From contig JAAOMT010000219.1 in the NCBI GenBank assembly GCA_016748015.1, positions 1-64,000 of the forward strand: a stretch of 64,000 nt of DNA, written 5' to 3'. Shown piece by piece: positions 25,650 to 37,045 of this stretch. Source of the stretch: Geosiphon pyriformis. Taxonomy: Eukaryota > Glomeromycota > Glomeromycetes > Archaeosporales > Geosiphonaceae. Made by a program: the position numbers and the translations under genes. Under the pieces are notes generated by a model. That model did not search any database and was not told the DNA's origin. It worked only from the letters and a program-made list of their open reading frames with translations. Within the stretch, counting starts at the first letter, position 1. Every line of letters begins with the position of its first letter.

Positions 25650-27387
25650 TGTTATAAGTGATTATTTGGGGTGTAAAAACAAATAACAAATTTGTAACTT
25701 GATGCTTAATAGCTAGTTGTGGTTGGTATTTTCTGAAAATTTTTATGATTTAAAGATTTTGGTTAAGTCTTTTGTATAATAGACAAAGATTCAATAATTG
25801 TTTTAGTACTCTTTTAAAAGCTTATTTTGTGAATTTTTTTCTTAGCATAGTGACTAGTTTCTTCTGGTAAGTTATCTTCAATTTTTAAGTATCTATCTTT
25901 TTTTTATGAGTCTTTTTTGATATCAATAACTCAGCACTTAATTTTTTTAATTAATTAGCAAACAACAAATAAAACAAACCAAAATAAAAAAAAATAAAAA
26001 AAAGGAAATAAAAAAATAAGAAAAGAGAAGAAAAACAGAAATTAGTATTTTGTTAATAGATATAATTAAAAACTATTGGTCCAGTATAATTTAAGTGTTG
26101 AATTTTATTAATATAGAGTGTTAATAAAGTAAAAGTAATTAATATTTTTTAGTTAAGTAATAATAATATGGATTCAAGTGGTAATTGATATTTTATTAAT
26201 ATGCAATTTAATTCTGCTTTAAGTTGTAGAAAACTACTTTTTGAAAGATAAAGTATAAAATAATTAATGAGTTGTAAGTATTAATTCTGTTTCTAATACT
26301 CTGTTATGGGATGGTTTTTTTGGTATATTTAATTACTAATATTCTATTTTAATTGCAATTAGTCTTTTACAAGTTTTTCAATTCTATTTGTGTAATAATA
26401 TTACTGTTATACTAAAGGCTTTTTCTTTAATGTCATAATGTAAGTTATTTCTCAATTTTTAATTGTTGTGTGTATTTATGTATTCTTTTTCAAAAACTGA
26501 ACTGAAATTTACTTACTGTCTGAAGTTTTCTCTAAGACTATCTTTGCAATTGTCTAATGTGTTTTTCTAATCTAAAAACACAGAATGTTAATGGCCTTTA
26601 GTGCTTTTCCTAATTTTTACAATAAAGTTTTTATCAATTAGTAACAACATAAATAATCTTGATCAGAGATTATTTTTCCAAAAGATTTAGCTGATAAATA
26701 ATAGTTTCATTCAATAAGTAATACAAGTAAGTTTCTTAATATTTTGGGTTGTAATCATTCAGTTTTCAATATTTTTTTATTTCTTTTTAATTAATGGTTT
26801 TTGTGAATATTTATTTTAAAAATAAAAACTAAAAAATAATTAGAGTAGAATTGTTGAATGAATTGTTTGATAACTTGCTTTTATGATTTGTTTTATGACT
26901 TGTTGGATAATATTATTTTTCTCAATATTAAAGCTACTATATATATATATATTTGTAATTCTATGAAAAAACACATTGTAATACTTTCTTTTTGGTATTT
27001 TAATCTGGTGTTTGCTACTATTATCAGTTGGTATTAACCACTATTACTAGTTGGTATTGATTACTATTATGAACTAGTGCTTACCACTATTATGAAATAG
27101 TACTTGTTATTATATTAATTATTACCATTTTAAGATTATTATTGTGCTATATTATGATTAAATAATTTATTTTATTTTATGATTTTTTTGCTAAATTCTT
27201 GAATTATAACAACTTTTATTATATATACTTAATTAATATTATATAAGATTCTTTAGATTTTTTTAATATCTTTAGCCAAAAATTCTGTAATTCCTTAAGA
27301 AAAATTCTGAAATTTCTCTTTTATTACACCTATTTCTAATTAACTATTATATACTTTTTAAGAATGCCTAAATTTCTATAAATAATA
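25650..27387 (-). repeat. Solo LTR, family L2, interrupted
   Basis: L2 LTR starting TGTTATAAG and ending TATAAATAATA (decayed AAGTAACA), with flanking GTGT (25646-25649) and GTGC (27388-27391). It is 1738 bp only because another solo LTR of 910 bp sits inside it (26302-27211); without that its length is about 828 bp, normal for L2. Confidence 0.85.
26302..27211 (-). repeat. Solo LTR of a fourth family (L4) inside an L2 LTR
   Basis: Begins TGTTATGGGATGG and ends AATTATAACA, the TG...CA form of an LTR, flanked by ACTC (26298-26301) and ACTT (27212-27215). The sequence on both sides joins into a normal L2 LTR. It contains about four copies of a ~27-bp repeat built on CACTATTATNANNTAGT (27011-27113). 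Strand is inferred from the position of that repeat compared with the other families. No internal part of this family is in the window. Confidence 0.75.
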
Positions 27388-27956
27388 GTGCTTATTAATT
27401 TAAAAATTAATAAACAGTGGCTTTAACTAAAAAATTCTCTTCAAAAAAATTGATGTTGGTATGATTAGATTTTTAATTAGAAGCATTATTGTTATTAATT
27501 CTGTTGTTTTAAGTTTTATTGTTTCAAGTAATTGAAAGAAACAAGAGAGAATTGTTGCAATCTCTAAAAAAATGTTCAATTAATCTACAGTAATAGTATA
27601 CAAGTAGGCCACAATTTTGTTGTTTTTGATAAAATAGTTGCTAAGACTAATTGAAACATAGTTTAAATCTGGGTCTTTGTGGTTGCTAGTTATTTCTGAT
27701 TGTTTGTGCCTAAAATTTTAATAGCTAAACAAAATTTGCTGTAAGTCTATCTATTAACTGTTTATTTGGGTCTTGAGTTTAAGCAATAAAAGAGATAGCA
27801 GCTATTTGAAAAACAAGGGCCAGAATAGGAGCAGAAATAAAAACTAGAAGAGTAAATCCCAAATATATTCTTTAATTATCTTTAATTTTCTGAGCAAGTT
27901 CAATGGCCATGTCTATTGTTAAATTATTTCTTAAAGCCAAGAAAGACCAAAAACAT
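27388..27956 (-). pseudogene. Ty3-C gag, C-terminal part
   Basis: The minus strand just left of Ty3-B reads FWSFLALRNNLTIDMAIELA, then QKIKDN, which continues the gag capsid region broken at 37898. The frame then runs on with stops toward 27450. The junction with Ty3-B falls between codons of one short capsid segment, proving that Ty3-B inserted here. Confidence 0.7.
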
Positions 27957-28807
27957 TGTTATAGATAATTATTTGGGGTCTTAAAACAAATAACAAATTT
28001 GTAACTTGGTGCTTAATTGTATTCTGGTGTTGATATCTGACAGTTTGGTTGATCTAAAAGTATTGTTGTAGAGTTCTTTGTATAATGGACAGAGATTCAA
28101 TAGTTGTTTCAGTAGTCTCCTGGAATTGCAATTCCATCGAATTTCTTTCTCAGTATGGTGGCTGGTAATCCTTCTGGTAAGTTATCTTCAAATCTATAAG
28201 TGTTTTACCCTTGTTTTACAGGTTTTTTACCAGTCCCTATGATGTTTATAATTTAGCACTTAATTTTTAATCAATTAGTAAACCCAAAAAAATAACAAAA
28301 AGGAAATAAAAGAAAAATACAAGAATATAATGAAATCAATAAAAGCAATTGCAAGTTAATATCTTATTAATAGCCATAATCAAAAGCTATTGTTTCAGTA
28401 TGATTAAGTATCAATTACTATCAACATAAAGTGTTGATAGTAGAGAGTGGATTTAAGATAAAAAATAATTATTTATTGATATTTGTAAGTTGAAAGATTA
28501 CTTAGATTAAATTTAAACTAAGAGGTCTGTCTTTTCTATTTCTAATGCTACTGCTATATATACATAATTGAGATTCTTCAATTTCTCAATTCTTCACACC
28601 AGAAATCCTGCAATTCCTGAAATCCTGCAATTCTTTTAAGAAAAATCTTGAAATTCTGGAATTTTGCGATTTTTTGTACAAGAATCTTGAAATTTCTGGA
28701 ATCCTACAATTCTTCTAAGAGGAATCCTGGAATTTCACATTTTACTACGGTTACTTCTAATTGGCTAATTTATATGCTAATATACTTTCTATATTCTATG
28801 AATAACA
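27957..28807 (-). repeat. 3' LTR of Ty3-B (LTR family L2)
   Basis: TGTTATAG ... GAATAACA, 851 bp, closely similar to 37046-37897. It contains a minisatellite of AATCCTGNAATTTCTGG-like units at 28600-28740. Confidence 0.9.
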
Positions 28808-30318
28808 TTTTTCTCTCTTTTTAATATTGAGCTCTATTGAGATCTCTTAATTCTAATTTTCTGTTTCTGAGTATTTCTTGAATTTTTTTTTCAAGAATTA
28901 CTTGTGCTATCTTGTTCTGTAATTCTTCAAATTGAGCATTTGTTATTTTTTCTATTTGGTTAATGGTAATGGAGTTTATTTTTGGATTAAGTAAAATATC
29001 TGGTTGATCTTAAAATCCAGTGTGTAGCCAATAAATAGCTCTTGCTTGTGTGGTCAAATTGTTTTTCCCCATGAATTGTTCTAGTTGTTACAGTATTGTT
29101 GTGTCAAATAATTGTTTTGTTTTATCCATGTACAAGCCCTGAATGTTCAAGTGTTGTCCCAAATAAAAGTAGCAAAAGTTTTTTGGAAATTGTTGTATCC
29201 ACTAATTCCAAGTTTCTATAGTTAACTCTTGATATTGGATGACTTTTGGTTGTGTTTCTATTGCCAATTTCACTTTTGTGATTATTTTGTCCACAGTATT
29301 CTCTGTTTTTCTCCATATTTTATCTCATGGTTTTTTTCTGGTGTTTGTGTATCTAATAGTTTGTTGGTTGATTGTAATTTCTATCTTTTGTTGTTGGATC
29401 AGTTGAAAAAGTTGTTGTGCTAATGAGTGAATGCTATCAGTAATCTTTATTTTCTGCTGTTTTTTGTCACATATACTGTGTCTTTATATACTTTTTTTGG
29501 TTGTTCAATTTTACGTGTTTGATTCAATAATTATAATTGGTTCTAGATCTCGTGGAATCTCATCTGATTTGACTAGTATTCTCTGTACTCTTAATTGTGA
29601 AATATTACTGATGGATGATGTTGTTATACTGTGATATGATTTCAGTCAATCTTTATGTTCTGCTTTGGTTAAGATTTTGTTGTTCAATCTTAATTTATAA
29701 GCTTTATTTCCAAGAATTTCTTCTATGTAAAATGATCTATCCCATTTGGGATCAAATTTTCCACTTCATTGTTTTTCCATTTTGGTACAATATAAAAGTA
29801 CTTTGTCTCCAATCTTGAATTCAACTGGTTTCTTTGATAGTTGGTTATCATGTCTTTCCTTTTGTTTTTTTTGTGACTTTTGTATGTTATCAGCTGCTTT
29901 TCACTTTTTATTTTCTAGTGTTTCTATTAAGTCATATGTTCTTCTCAACAATGTTTTTGGAAATTTTCTTCTGTTATTGGTTCTGTTGGATATGTTTGTA
30001 TTTCTATCTCCATTGGTAGTGTTGCTGTTCTACCATATACTAATTTAAATGGTGTTGTTTGTATAGTATCTTGTTTTATTATTCAATAAGCAAATAATAC
30101 TGATGGTATAAACAAATCTTATTTGTCTTGATTTTTTTGGCTGATTTTGGCAATTGTTTTACACAATGTTCTATTAAATCTTTTAACTAATCTATTGGTT
30201 TGTGGATGGTATAGTAATGACAATAGTCTTTTGATTCAAATCTTTGATTTAATTTTTCTAATGTTCTATTCACAAAGTGAGTTTCTTAATCTGATAATAG
30301 TTCTTTTGAACATTTGTG
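28808..30318 (-). pseudogene. Ty3-B integrase C-terminal part and 3' region
   Basis: Minus-strand translation of about 29830-29700 reads VEFKIGDKVLLYCTKMEKQ, stop, SGKFDPKWDRSFYIEEILG, NKAYKLR: the small barrel (GPY/F-like) domain at the end of Ty3 integrases. The frame 29122-29316 (IGNRNTTKSHPISRVNYRN) follows it. The many plus-strand frames between 29229 and 30404 are antisense shadows. The polypurine tract lies at 28808-28822. Confidence 0.65.
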
Positions 30319-30837
30319 TTAACAAATCAAATCTTGATGAACAAATTCAGCAATGGATTCTGTATCTGCTTTTTGAATGGCTTTTGCTTCTGGCCATTTT
30401 ATGAGATAATCTATGGCTACTGCAATATATCTGTTGCCTCTACTGGTTATTGTTAATGGTCCAACTAAGTCAATTCTGATATGATTGAATGGTTGTCCTA
30501 CTTTGATTGGTCTCAATGGTTTACTGGGTTTTGTTCCTTCTCTTCTCTAACAAGCATCACAATTTTGAACATATTGGATGATGTCTGGATACATTAATGG
30601 CCAATAGTATCTTTTTCTGGTTTTTTCTATTGTTGGTTCTTTATAAAAATGTTTTGCTGTTGAATCTGAGTACATGTTGAACAATATTGTCTCTTTTTCT
30701 GGTTCTGTGATTACTCTGGTTGGTTGATCTGAATTCTTTTTGTTTTTTTGGTAAAGTATATTTTGGTGGTTAATAAAATATTTTAATTGTTGTTTTATGT
30801 TATTTTGTTTCTTTTGAGATAATTTCTCCTTGAACAA
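30319..30837 (-). pseudogene. Ty3-B integrase, zinc-binding and catalytic core
   Basis: Two minus-strand frames in series. The first, 30547-30837 (96 residues), is the N-terminal HHCC-type region: STAKHFYKEPTIEKTRKRYY, then WPLMYPDIIQYVQNCDAC. The second, 30319-30516 (65 residues), starts the catalytic core: FNHIRIDLVGPL holds the first catalytic Asp and IAVAIDYLIKWPEAKAI the second. A TAG stop lies just after CDAC between them. Integrase joins element cDNA to the chromosome. Interrupted, so not functional. Confidence 0.85.
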
Positions 30838-30999
30838 TTGGGTATTTATATAATATTAGAGTTGTTAATATTTTTGTATATTCATTTTTTGTTATATTTT
30901 TGAGTTGAAATGTTTTTAAATTTGTCTCATTTATGATAAATCATCAGCATTTCTATTGTCTTTTCTCTTTTTATAATGTACTGTAAATGTATATGATGA

Positions 31000-32300
31000 T
31001 AATGTTATTTTCTATTTTGCATGGTGATCATTTCTAAATTCTTAATTCTGGATCAAAGTTAATCCCTTGTGATCTGTGTATATGTCAAATTTCTGGCTTA
31101 AGTATTTTTTTCATTTTATAACTGCCCAATAGATTGCTAAATGTTCTAATGCTGGTGTTCTATAGTTCTTTTCTGCTGAACTCAAGCTTCAGCTGGCATA
31201 TGCTACTGGATGTTCTCTTCCATTCAGTTTTCTCTGTGATAAGACTGCTCTCAATGCTTGTCCTGATGCATCTGTAGTAATGATGAATGGTTTACTGTAA
31301 TCTGAATAGATTAGTACTGGAGCTTGAATAAGTTTTCTTTTCAAAGTGTCAAATGCTTTTTGTTGAGCTTCTGTCTATTTATACTTTATATTCTTGGTTT
31401 GTAGATAATGAAGTGGCTGAGCCAGTTTAAAAAAGTTCTTGATAAAGTGACAATAATAGTCTGTGAATACCAAAAATGTTCTTAGTTCTGTCAAATTGGT
31501 TGGTACTGAAAAGTTTTTTACTATTGCAATCTTATTCAGATCTGTTTTAATGCCATCTTTGCTCACCACATGTCCTAAGAACTTGAGTTCTGTTTTGCCA
31601 AAGAAGTATTTGTTTGCATTCAATTTCAATTCTGCTTGTTTAAGTCTTTTAAATACTTGTTGGAGATGATATAAATAATCATCAAATGTTTTAGAAAACA
31701 CATTAGTGTTATCCAAGTATACAACTACTGATTTTTATAGTAGTCCAATATAGACAATTTTTATCAATTTTTGAAATATGGCTGGAGCATTCATTAAGCC
31801 AAATAGCATGACTTCAAATTTAAAATTTTTTTCTTGAGTTGTGAATGCTGTTTTTTTCTTGTTTTCTGGTTTTATGGCTACTTGTCAATAACCACTGTTC
31901 AAATCTAGAGTTGAAAACCATTTTTTCTCTTTAAAAGTGTCAAACAGTTCTTGAATTTTTGGAGTTGGATAGTTATCACCTTTGGTTACTCCATTTAATT
32001 TCTAGTAATCCATACAAAAGCATATTTTTCCATTTTTCTTACAGACTAGTACCATTAATAATAACCATGGGCTTATTAATAGTTGAATTAACCTGTTGTC
32101 AAGCATCTAGTTGATTTCTTGACAAATGATCTTATGGCTGACTAGTGGTACTCTGTACACTCTTTGTTTAATTGGCATTGCATTTCCAGTCTTGATCTAG
32201 TGCTAGATTATGTCAGTTCTACCAAATTCATTTTCACTGGCAAAGATGTTATTAAAATTGCTGAGTAATATCTTAAGCTACATACATTGTAATGGATCTA
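31000..32300 (-). pseudogene. Ty3-B reverse transcriptase and RNase H
   Basis: Minus-strand frame 31375-31716 (113 residues) is the part just after the active site: FDDYLYHLQQVFKRLKQAEL, KTELKFLGHVVSKDGI and LTELRTFLVFTDYYCHFI are typical of Ty3 enzymes. The active-site box itself (31719-31708) reads YLDN instead of YLDD, a GAC to AAC type loss of an Asp that binds metal. Upstream pieces with stops include FSTLDLNSGY (~31900) and FGRTDI (~32220). Downstream, ITTDASGQALRAVLSQR (~31270) and FDIYTDHKGL (~31070) mark RNase H. The enzyme would copy element RNA to DNA in particles; this copy is dead. Confidence 0.85.
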
Positions 32301-32613
32301 GATTTTTCAAGTTCATCTGTTTCAATTGTTCTAGTTAGAGCAGATAGCATTTTTCTCATCTGTACATTGTTTGTGATGTGATATTTACATATCCGCACAG
32401 TTGTGGAAAGTCTGAAATGGGGTTTGGCAGTTGGTCTTTAATTTTGGTGGTGAGATATCCAATGTTGGTTTCTTCTGGTATCTTGATGATATTTTCTATG
32501 TTGTTGTAAATAAAAATTCTAATATAACTGTGGTTTTTGGCTAGTATGTGTAGATTAACTAATCCAATCTTTTCTGATTCACAAAGTGTTGCTTCTATCT
32601 CAAAAATTTGAAC

Positions 32614-33396
32614 CTAATCCTTTACTTTCCTTTTTATGACTACCATATATTGGTCATATGATAGAATAGAGATTGATTGACAAATAAAAATAATTTTTCT
32701 CTTGTTAATAATCTCTTTTTCTGTTATATTGACTGGTATATTTATTCTACCTGTAGATCCAAATCTCTGTATCCTTCTAACTGTAATCTCTAACTCTTTT
32801 CTCTTTCCCACTGAAACTAACTGAGCTATTTTTACCAAAGGTAAGAATATTGTCTGTGCTATTTTTTTATTTGGCTCTATAATATAGACTTTTTCTGAGT
32901 CATTTTGTAGCATTGCAATAATATTTCTTATATATCCTGTGTCAATTATTCCTCCTCTGATATTGATTCTTCTTTTCACTAAACTACTCTTAAATGCTAG
33001 TTGAATCATAGTTGTTGTTGAGATTTCTAGTGCTAGTTTGAGATCAATGCAAGTGCATGAATAGAGTTTCAATTTGATAGCATTTTTTTTTGGATATTTT
33101 AGATCAAATTCTGCATTAGTATTATGCATATGTTCTGGCATAATACCTTCATCATTGTCACTAAACCATTTCAGTTTCTGCTCCTTAGAGAGGTCAGGAA
33201 GTGCAATGTATTGTTCAGAATTTAAATCAGAGTTTAAATCATCATAATTTTTATTGCTATTTTGAATGAAGCTAGAACCATTATTTTCATCATTATTATT
33301 GTCAGAGTTTGAATTGAGATTAAAAGTTGATTCTGATTCTGATTCTGATACATAACTGCTGATTGGTTTTTCTTTCTCTGAAATTGTGTAGATCAT
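32614..33396 (-). CDS. dUTPase domain of Ty3-B pol
   Basis: An open frame of 260 residues, the longest in this element. Residues ~16-60 are an acidic Ser/Asp/Asn-rich linker (SESESESTF, SDNNNDENN). Residues ~108-225 carry the motifs of trimeric dUTPases in order: CIDLKLAL (motif 1), FKSSLVKRR (2), RGGIIDTGYIRNIIAML (3, with the catalytic Asp and Tyr), NKKIAQTIF (4) and RIQRFGSTGR (5, with the intact FGSTG loop). The family cleaves dUTP to dUMP and pyrophosphate, keeping uracil out of newly made DNA. It sits between protease and reverse transcriptase in the same polyprotein. Motif 2 normally has Arg-Ser-Ser and motif 4 Gly-Asp; here FKSS and NKK suggest decay or divergence. A linker of unknown role (33475-33684) lies upstream. 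Part of a broken gag-pol, so probably not expressed as such. Confidence 0.85.
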   Translation of the reverse strand: MIYTISEKEKPISSYVSESESESTFNLNSNSDNNNDENNGSSFIQNSNKNYDDLNSDLNSEQYIALPDLSKEQKLKWFSDNDEGIMPEHMHNTNAEFDLKYPKKNAIKLKLYSCTCIDLKLALEISTTTMIQLAFKSSLVKRRINIRGGIIDTGYIRNIIAMLQNDSEKVYIIEPNKKIAQTIFLPLVKIAQLVSVGKRKELEITVRRIQRFGSTGRINIPVNITEKEIINKRKIIFICQSISILSYDQYMVVIKRKVKD

Positions 33397-33474
33397 GCAT
33401 GGTAGTAGAATGTAAATAAGGTCATACTTATTACAATATTAAAAGTCACATGGGATCAAACAGTAGTCACATAA

Positions 33475-34358
33475 TCAGGTGTTTATTTCTTCCAAGTGCT
33501 GTTTCTGCTTTTTTCTTGTTGGTGCCAAATTTTGGTAATGCTCATAAAACTCTTCTGGACCTGTTTTTATATTGAGAAAAACATCTAAGTTTGGGATAAA
33601 TATGATGTTGACTGGTTCTGGAGGATTATTTTTAATTTCAGAAATTTTGCTGGACATGACTTCTTCAACTTTTGCATTTGCCATTCTTCAGATCTTGTCT
33701 TTATCATGTGGGTAGCCATCTAAGCGAGTTATTGCTTGATGCCAGACTATAGTAATAGGAGTGTCCTGACTAATCCAATTACTTATAAAGATCGTGTATT
33801 GGCATGAAGTGTTATATGTTTTTTTTTAACCAGAAATATTGTTCTATATTCCTTTGTTGAGCAACTGTTCTGCACAAGCAAGACATGGTTCATTGTCCCA
33901 CTTGCCTTGTCATTTTGGATATCTATATCATTCTCTGTAATATAGTTTGCAGTAATAGTGGGTTTATGTCCAGTCATCTTTGTCTGGCAGAACTCAAGCT
34001 TTTATGGAAGATAATTTCTTCTTGCAGTTTTTACACCTAAGTAGAATATAAGATGGTTCTGGCTTGGTATCTGTGAAGTAGGAATTTTCCCAACCACTAG
34101 TTTTTGTGTTGTCTTGGTTTTTTTCAAATATGTTTTTTTCCTTTTTTTTTCCTTTTTTTTTGTTTTTTTCTTCTCAGTTTAGAATTAATGGTAGCTTGTT
34201 ATGGTCATTATTGGCCCAAAAAATTTGATATGCCTTCCAGATAAGTTTTTTTTCTTCTTTTTTGTACCCAATGAGTGGTGCTAATGACATGTTGATAGGC
34301 TTAAAGTGGCCACACATGTGTGTTGACCGTTTTGGCTAAGTTAGAGCTCTTGAGTGTT
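33475..34358 (-). pseudogene. Ty3-B protease-dUTPase linker
   Basis: Between protease and dUTPase the minus strand keeps short frames only (33475-33684, PPEPVNIIFIPNLDVFL ... GPEEFYEHYQNLAPTRKKQK; 33783-33977, with LVQNSCSTKEYRTIF). The second may retain a cysteine cluster. No domain recognised. Confidence 0.45.
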
Positions 34359-34904
34359 TTAATCGAGCATTGCATTAATTTTGGACAGCCAATCATTGCT
34401 CATGAGTGCTTGGTACTGAGTGGCTTCCATGACTAATATCTTGATTGGTACAATAATACCATTAACTTTAATGGATAAGTCATCTATTTTACCAATTGGA
34501 ATCTTGGTGGTTCCATCAGTAGTAATTATCCTTGCACTGGCAGTTTGATTAACTTGGTAACTTAATTGGTCTATGAGCTGTTTTGTGATAATACTGCCAG
34601 CTAATCCACTATCTAGGATCAGTTTGATAGAATAACCATTAATTTTGGCATCAGTGTACATTGTTGTGATGGGTTTTTTCTCAAGTGCAGCTCTATTGAA
34701 CAAAAGGGTTTCTAGTGGTTCTTCAATTTCAAAGAAAAATATAGCTGCAAGTGACTTGTCTTCCATGATGGTAGCTGAAGGTATATTGCTAGTAGGTAAT
34801 TTGTCTTGGTTGGGTTTCCAGTTGTTGGGTGAAGTGTCTTCTGGGATAACCAGAAGACTTAAATAGTGTTGGGCATTCAAATTTTGGGTGTACTTAGTGC
34901 CCAA
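34359..34904 (-). pseudogene. Ty3-B retropepsin (protease) frame
   Basis: Open frame of 181 residues. SIKLILDSGLAGSIITKQLI (residues ~92-111) contains the aspartic protease active-site triad Asp-Ser-Gly. IPIGKIDDLSIKVNGIIVPI and VMEATQYQALMSNDWLSK give the flap and the C-terminal hydrophobic motif. The domain would act as a dimer to cut Gag-Pol. This is the only protease of the four Ty3 copies here with an intact DSG. It is followed by stops before the dUTPase. The N-terminal ~60 residues (EDTSPNNWKPNQDKLPTSNI) belong to the gag-protease linker. Confidence 0.8.
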
Positions 34905-37010
34905 ATTCTATTGTTGAGATCTTGATGGCTGGGTTGAGGAACTGGGGATCAGTTAATGAACTACCATCAACAATTTCTAGCTTTGTTGTGTCAGTCTTGG
35001 TCTTTGAGTTCTGTTTTGAGGTAAGTTTTGGGATGATGTTTGAATTTGTTGGGATTGATAGATTACTTGAGGCTGTGGCTGATAGATAGGTTGGAATTGT
35101 GGTTGATATGTGATGGGTGTTGTTGACTGATAAATTGGAGCTTGATATATGGGTGGTTAATAAATTGGTTGTTGTATCATTTGGGTGTAATAAGGTGGAT
35201 ATTGATCCTGATTTGAGTATTGATTCAGAGCTTGAAATCTGCAATTGGGTTTTCAATACTGGTTTTCTGATTATTGGTTTTCTATTCTTAACCTACAGTC
35301 AATTCTCAAATGTTCTTGTTTACTACAGTAGTGGTAAACATGTATTTCCTGCTGTTACTGTTAATTGGTCGAAAATGATAGATGTGACTGATTCTGAAAA
35401 TGATTTGTGTTTTCTTGATTATTGCATTATTGTGAAGGTTGATAAACTGCCTGATTGTTAGCTAAGTACTTTTCTAATTTTTGGTCAATGGAATCAAATT
35501 GTTTTAGCTTAGAATCCAATTCAAATAATCTATTCATCACTAGATTAATGACTTGAGCATGGTTAGCTTCAAGTTCAGCAGCTTTGAAATCTCATGTATT
35601 GGTAACTGCATCTTAAAGAGTTTGTGGATGCATTGGGCATACATATTGAAGGATGCTACTATGCAGTCTATGGATGAACTGGTTTAGAATCTGTGGTGCT
35701 GTAAAATAGTCAGCTTGGATTGCTTGAATTTGGCACAAGTTCCTGTAGAAATATTCCAAATAAGTGGTAACTGTTTCAGTTTCTCTCTGTTTGATTGTGG
35801 TGAAGATGTTAGTTAAGCGATTAATACTGTTATTATTACTGAAATATCCTAAGAATACAATTTTAAATTCTTAAAATGTTTGAGGTTTGGTGGCTAAACT
35901 TTGATACCATGAATTAGTGGTATCTTGTAAGAAATAGGGGATGGCTTGGAGTGCTCTAGCATTGTTCTATTTATTGACTGTAATGGCTTTTTCTATATTA
36001 TTCAAACACACTTGTGCATTATTCTCTTTACCTGTGAATTTCTCAAGTTTTGCTATTGGGGCATAGGCCATTGGATCCACATTTGGTTGTTGTGGTGGTT
36101 GAAGGGGTAGTGGTTGAGGTGGTATTGGCAGCTGTTGAAGTTGTTCAGCAATTGGATCAATTGGTTGCTGATTGATGACAATTTCTGGAGGTAAGTTTTC
36201 CTAATTAATTAACTTGAGATTCGGATTATTTGGATTTTGCTGGATTTGAATATTTGGAGTTTCAACTTCTGGATTTTTTGTAATCGGATTTTGATAATTA
36301 AATTCTTGATCCTCACTTTCTTCTTCTTCTGATTCTGTTACTTTCTATGAACTCATGGTTCCAAAATCTGGTTGAAGTAGTGGTAATTGAAATTTTGATG
36401 GCATTGGTGATCGTGATTTAAATCCTTCAAAATATTTGCCATATGGTTTTAATAACTCTGCTCTTCTTTGTTTACTTTGAAATAGGAATTGTCCAAAGGT
36501 TGATGTCATATTTGATGTGAATGTGTCTGCTAAGGAGATATTGATGGTACTTCCTAGTGTATAATAATATGATAGATTGGTTAGTAATTTAACTCTGGTT
36601 TTCTTCTAAGTGGATGGTTGTATCTTTTTGGATGTTACTGCTGGTGTTTGCAATCTTCCTTTGTCTTTGTCTATATAGGTGATGGGAAATTGTTGTTGGA
36701 TATATCTTTCAATAGTTTGATTGATTTCCCTGATGATTAGTGTGAAACTGTAGTTTCTTAGTAAACTGGTATGTTAGAATAATTTTATATAGAAATTTTC
36801 TCTTGCAAATTCAATGTTAACTGTTTTTCCTAAGCAGTCTGTGATTTTATTGTTGACATAAAAGTTGAAGGCTGATTCTGCTGGAAAATGATTATTGTTT
36901 AATCTTAATTGTTGGCTGTACTATTGAAACAAGAATTTGGCGAATCCTAAATAGTTTGCTTCTATGATTTCTGATTCTGCCACTTTTGGATAATTGTTGC
37001 TAGTGCTGGT
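34905..37010 (-). pseudogene. Ty3-B gag region with damaged zinc knuckle
   Basis: Minus-strand frame 34894-35256 (120 residues, Ser/Thr/Asn-rich) is the linker after the nucleocapsid. Just upstream, near 35330-35285, the translation reads YHYCSKQEHLRIDCR: the C-x4-H-x4-C part of a CCHC zinc knuckle with its first Cys changed to Tyr. The rest of gag (35460-37010) has stops in every frame but the composition of coding sequence. A 9-bp inverted repeat sits at its start (37011-37037). Confidence 0.65.
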
Positions 37011-37037
37011 TCTCTGTAAAATTATATCTTACAGAGA
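37011..37037. other. Hairpin next to the Ty3-B 5' LTR
   Basis: Perfect 9-bp inverted repeat TCTCTGTAA / TTACAGAGA with a 9-base spacer, 8 bp inside the 5' LTR, where the primer-binding site is expected. Ty3-D has the same structure with longer, nearly perfect arms (13577-13588 and 13598-13609). Confidence 0.6.
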
Positions 37038-37045
37038 GCACTAAA

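Noticed and set aside
29229-30404. Series of overlapping + strand frames of 61-100 residues, rich in Phe, Leu and Cys
   Set aside because: They are antisense to the integrase part of Ty3-B, whose minus-strand motifs are clear.
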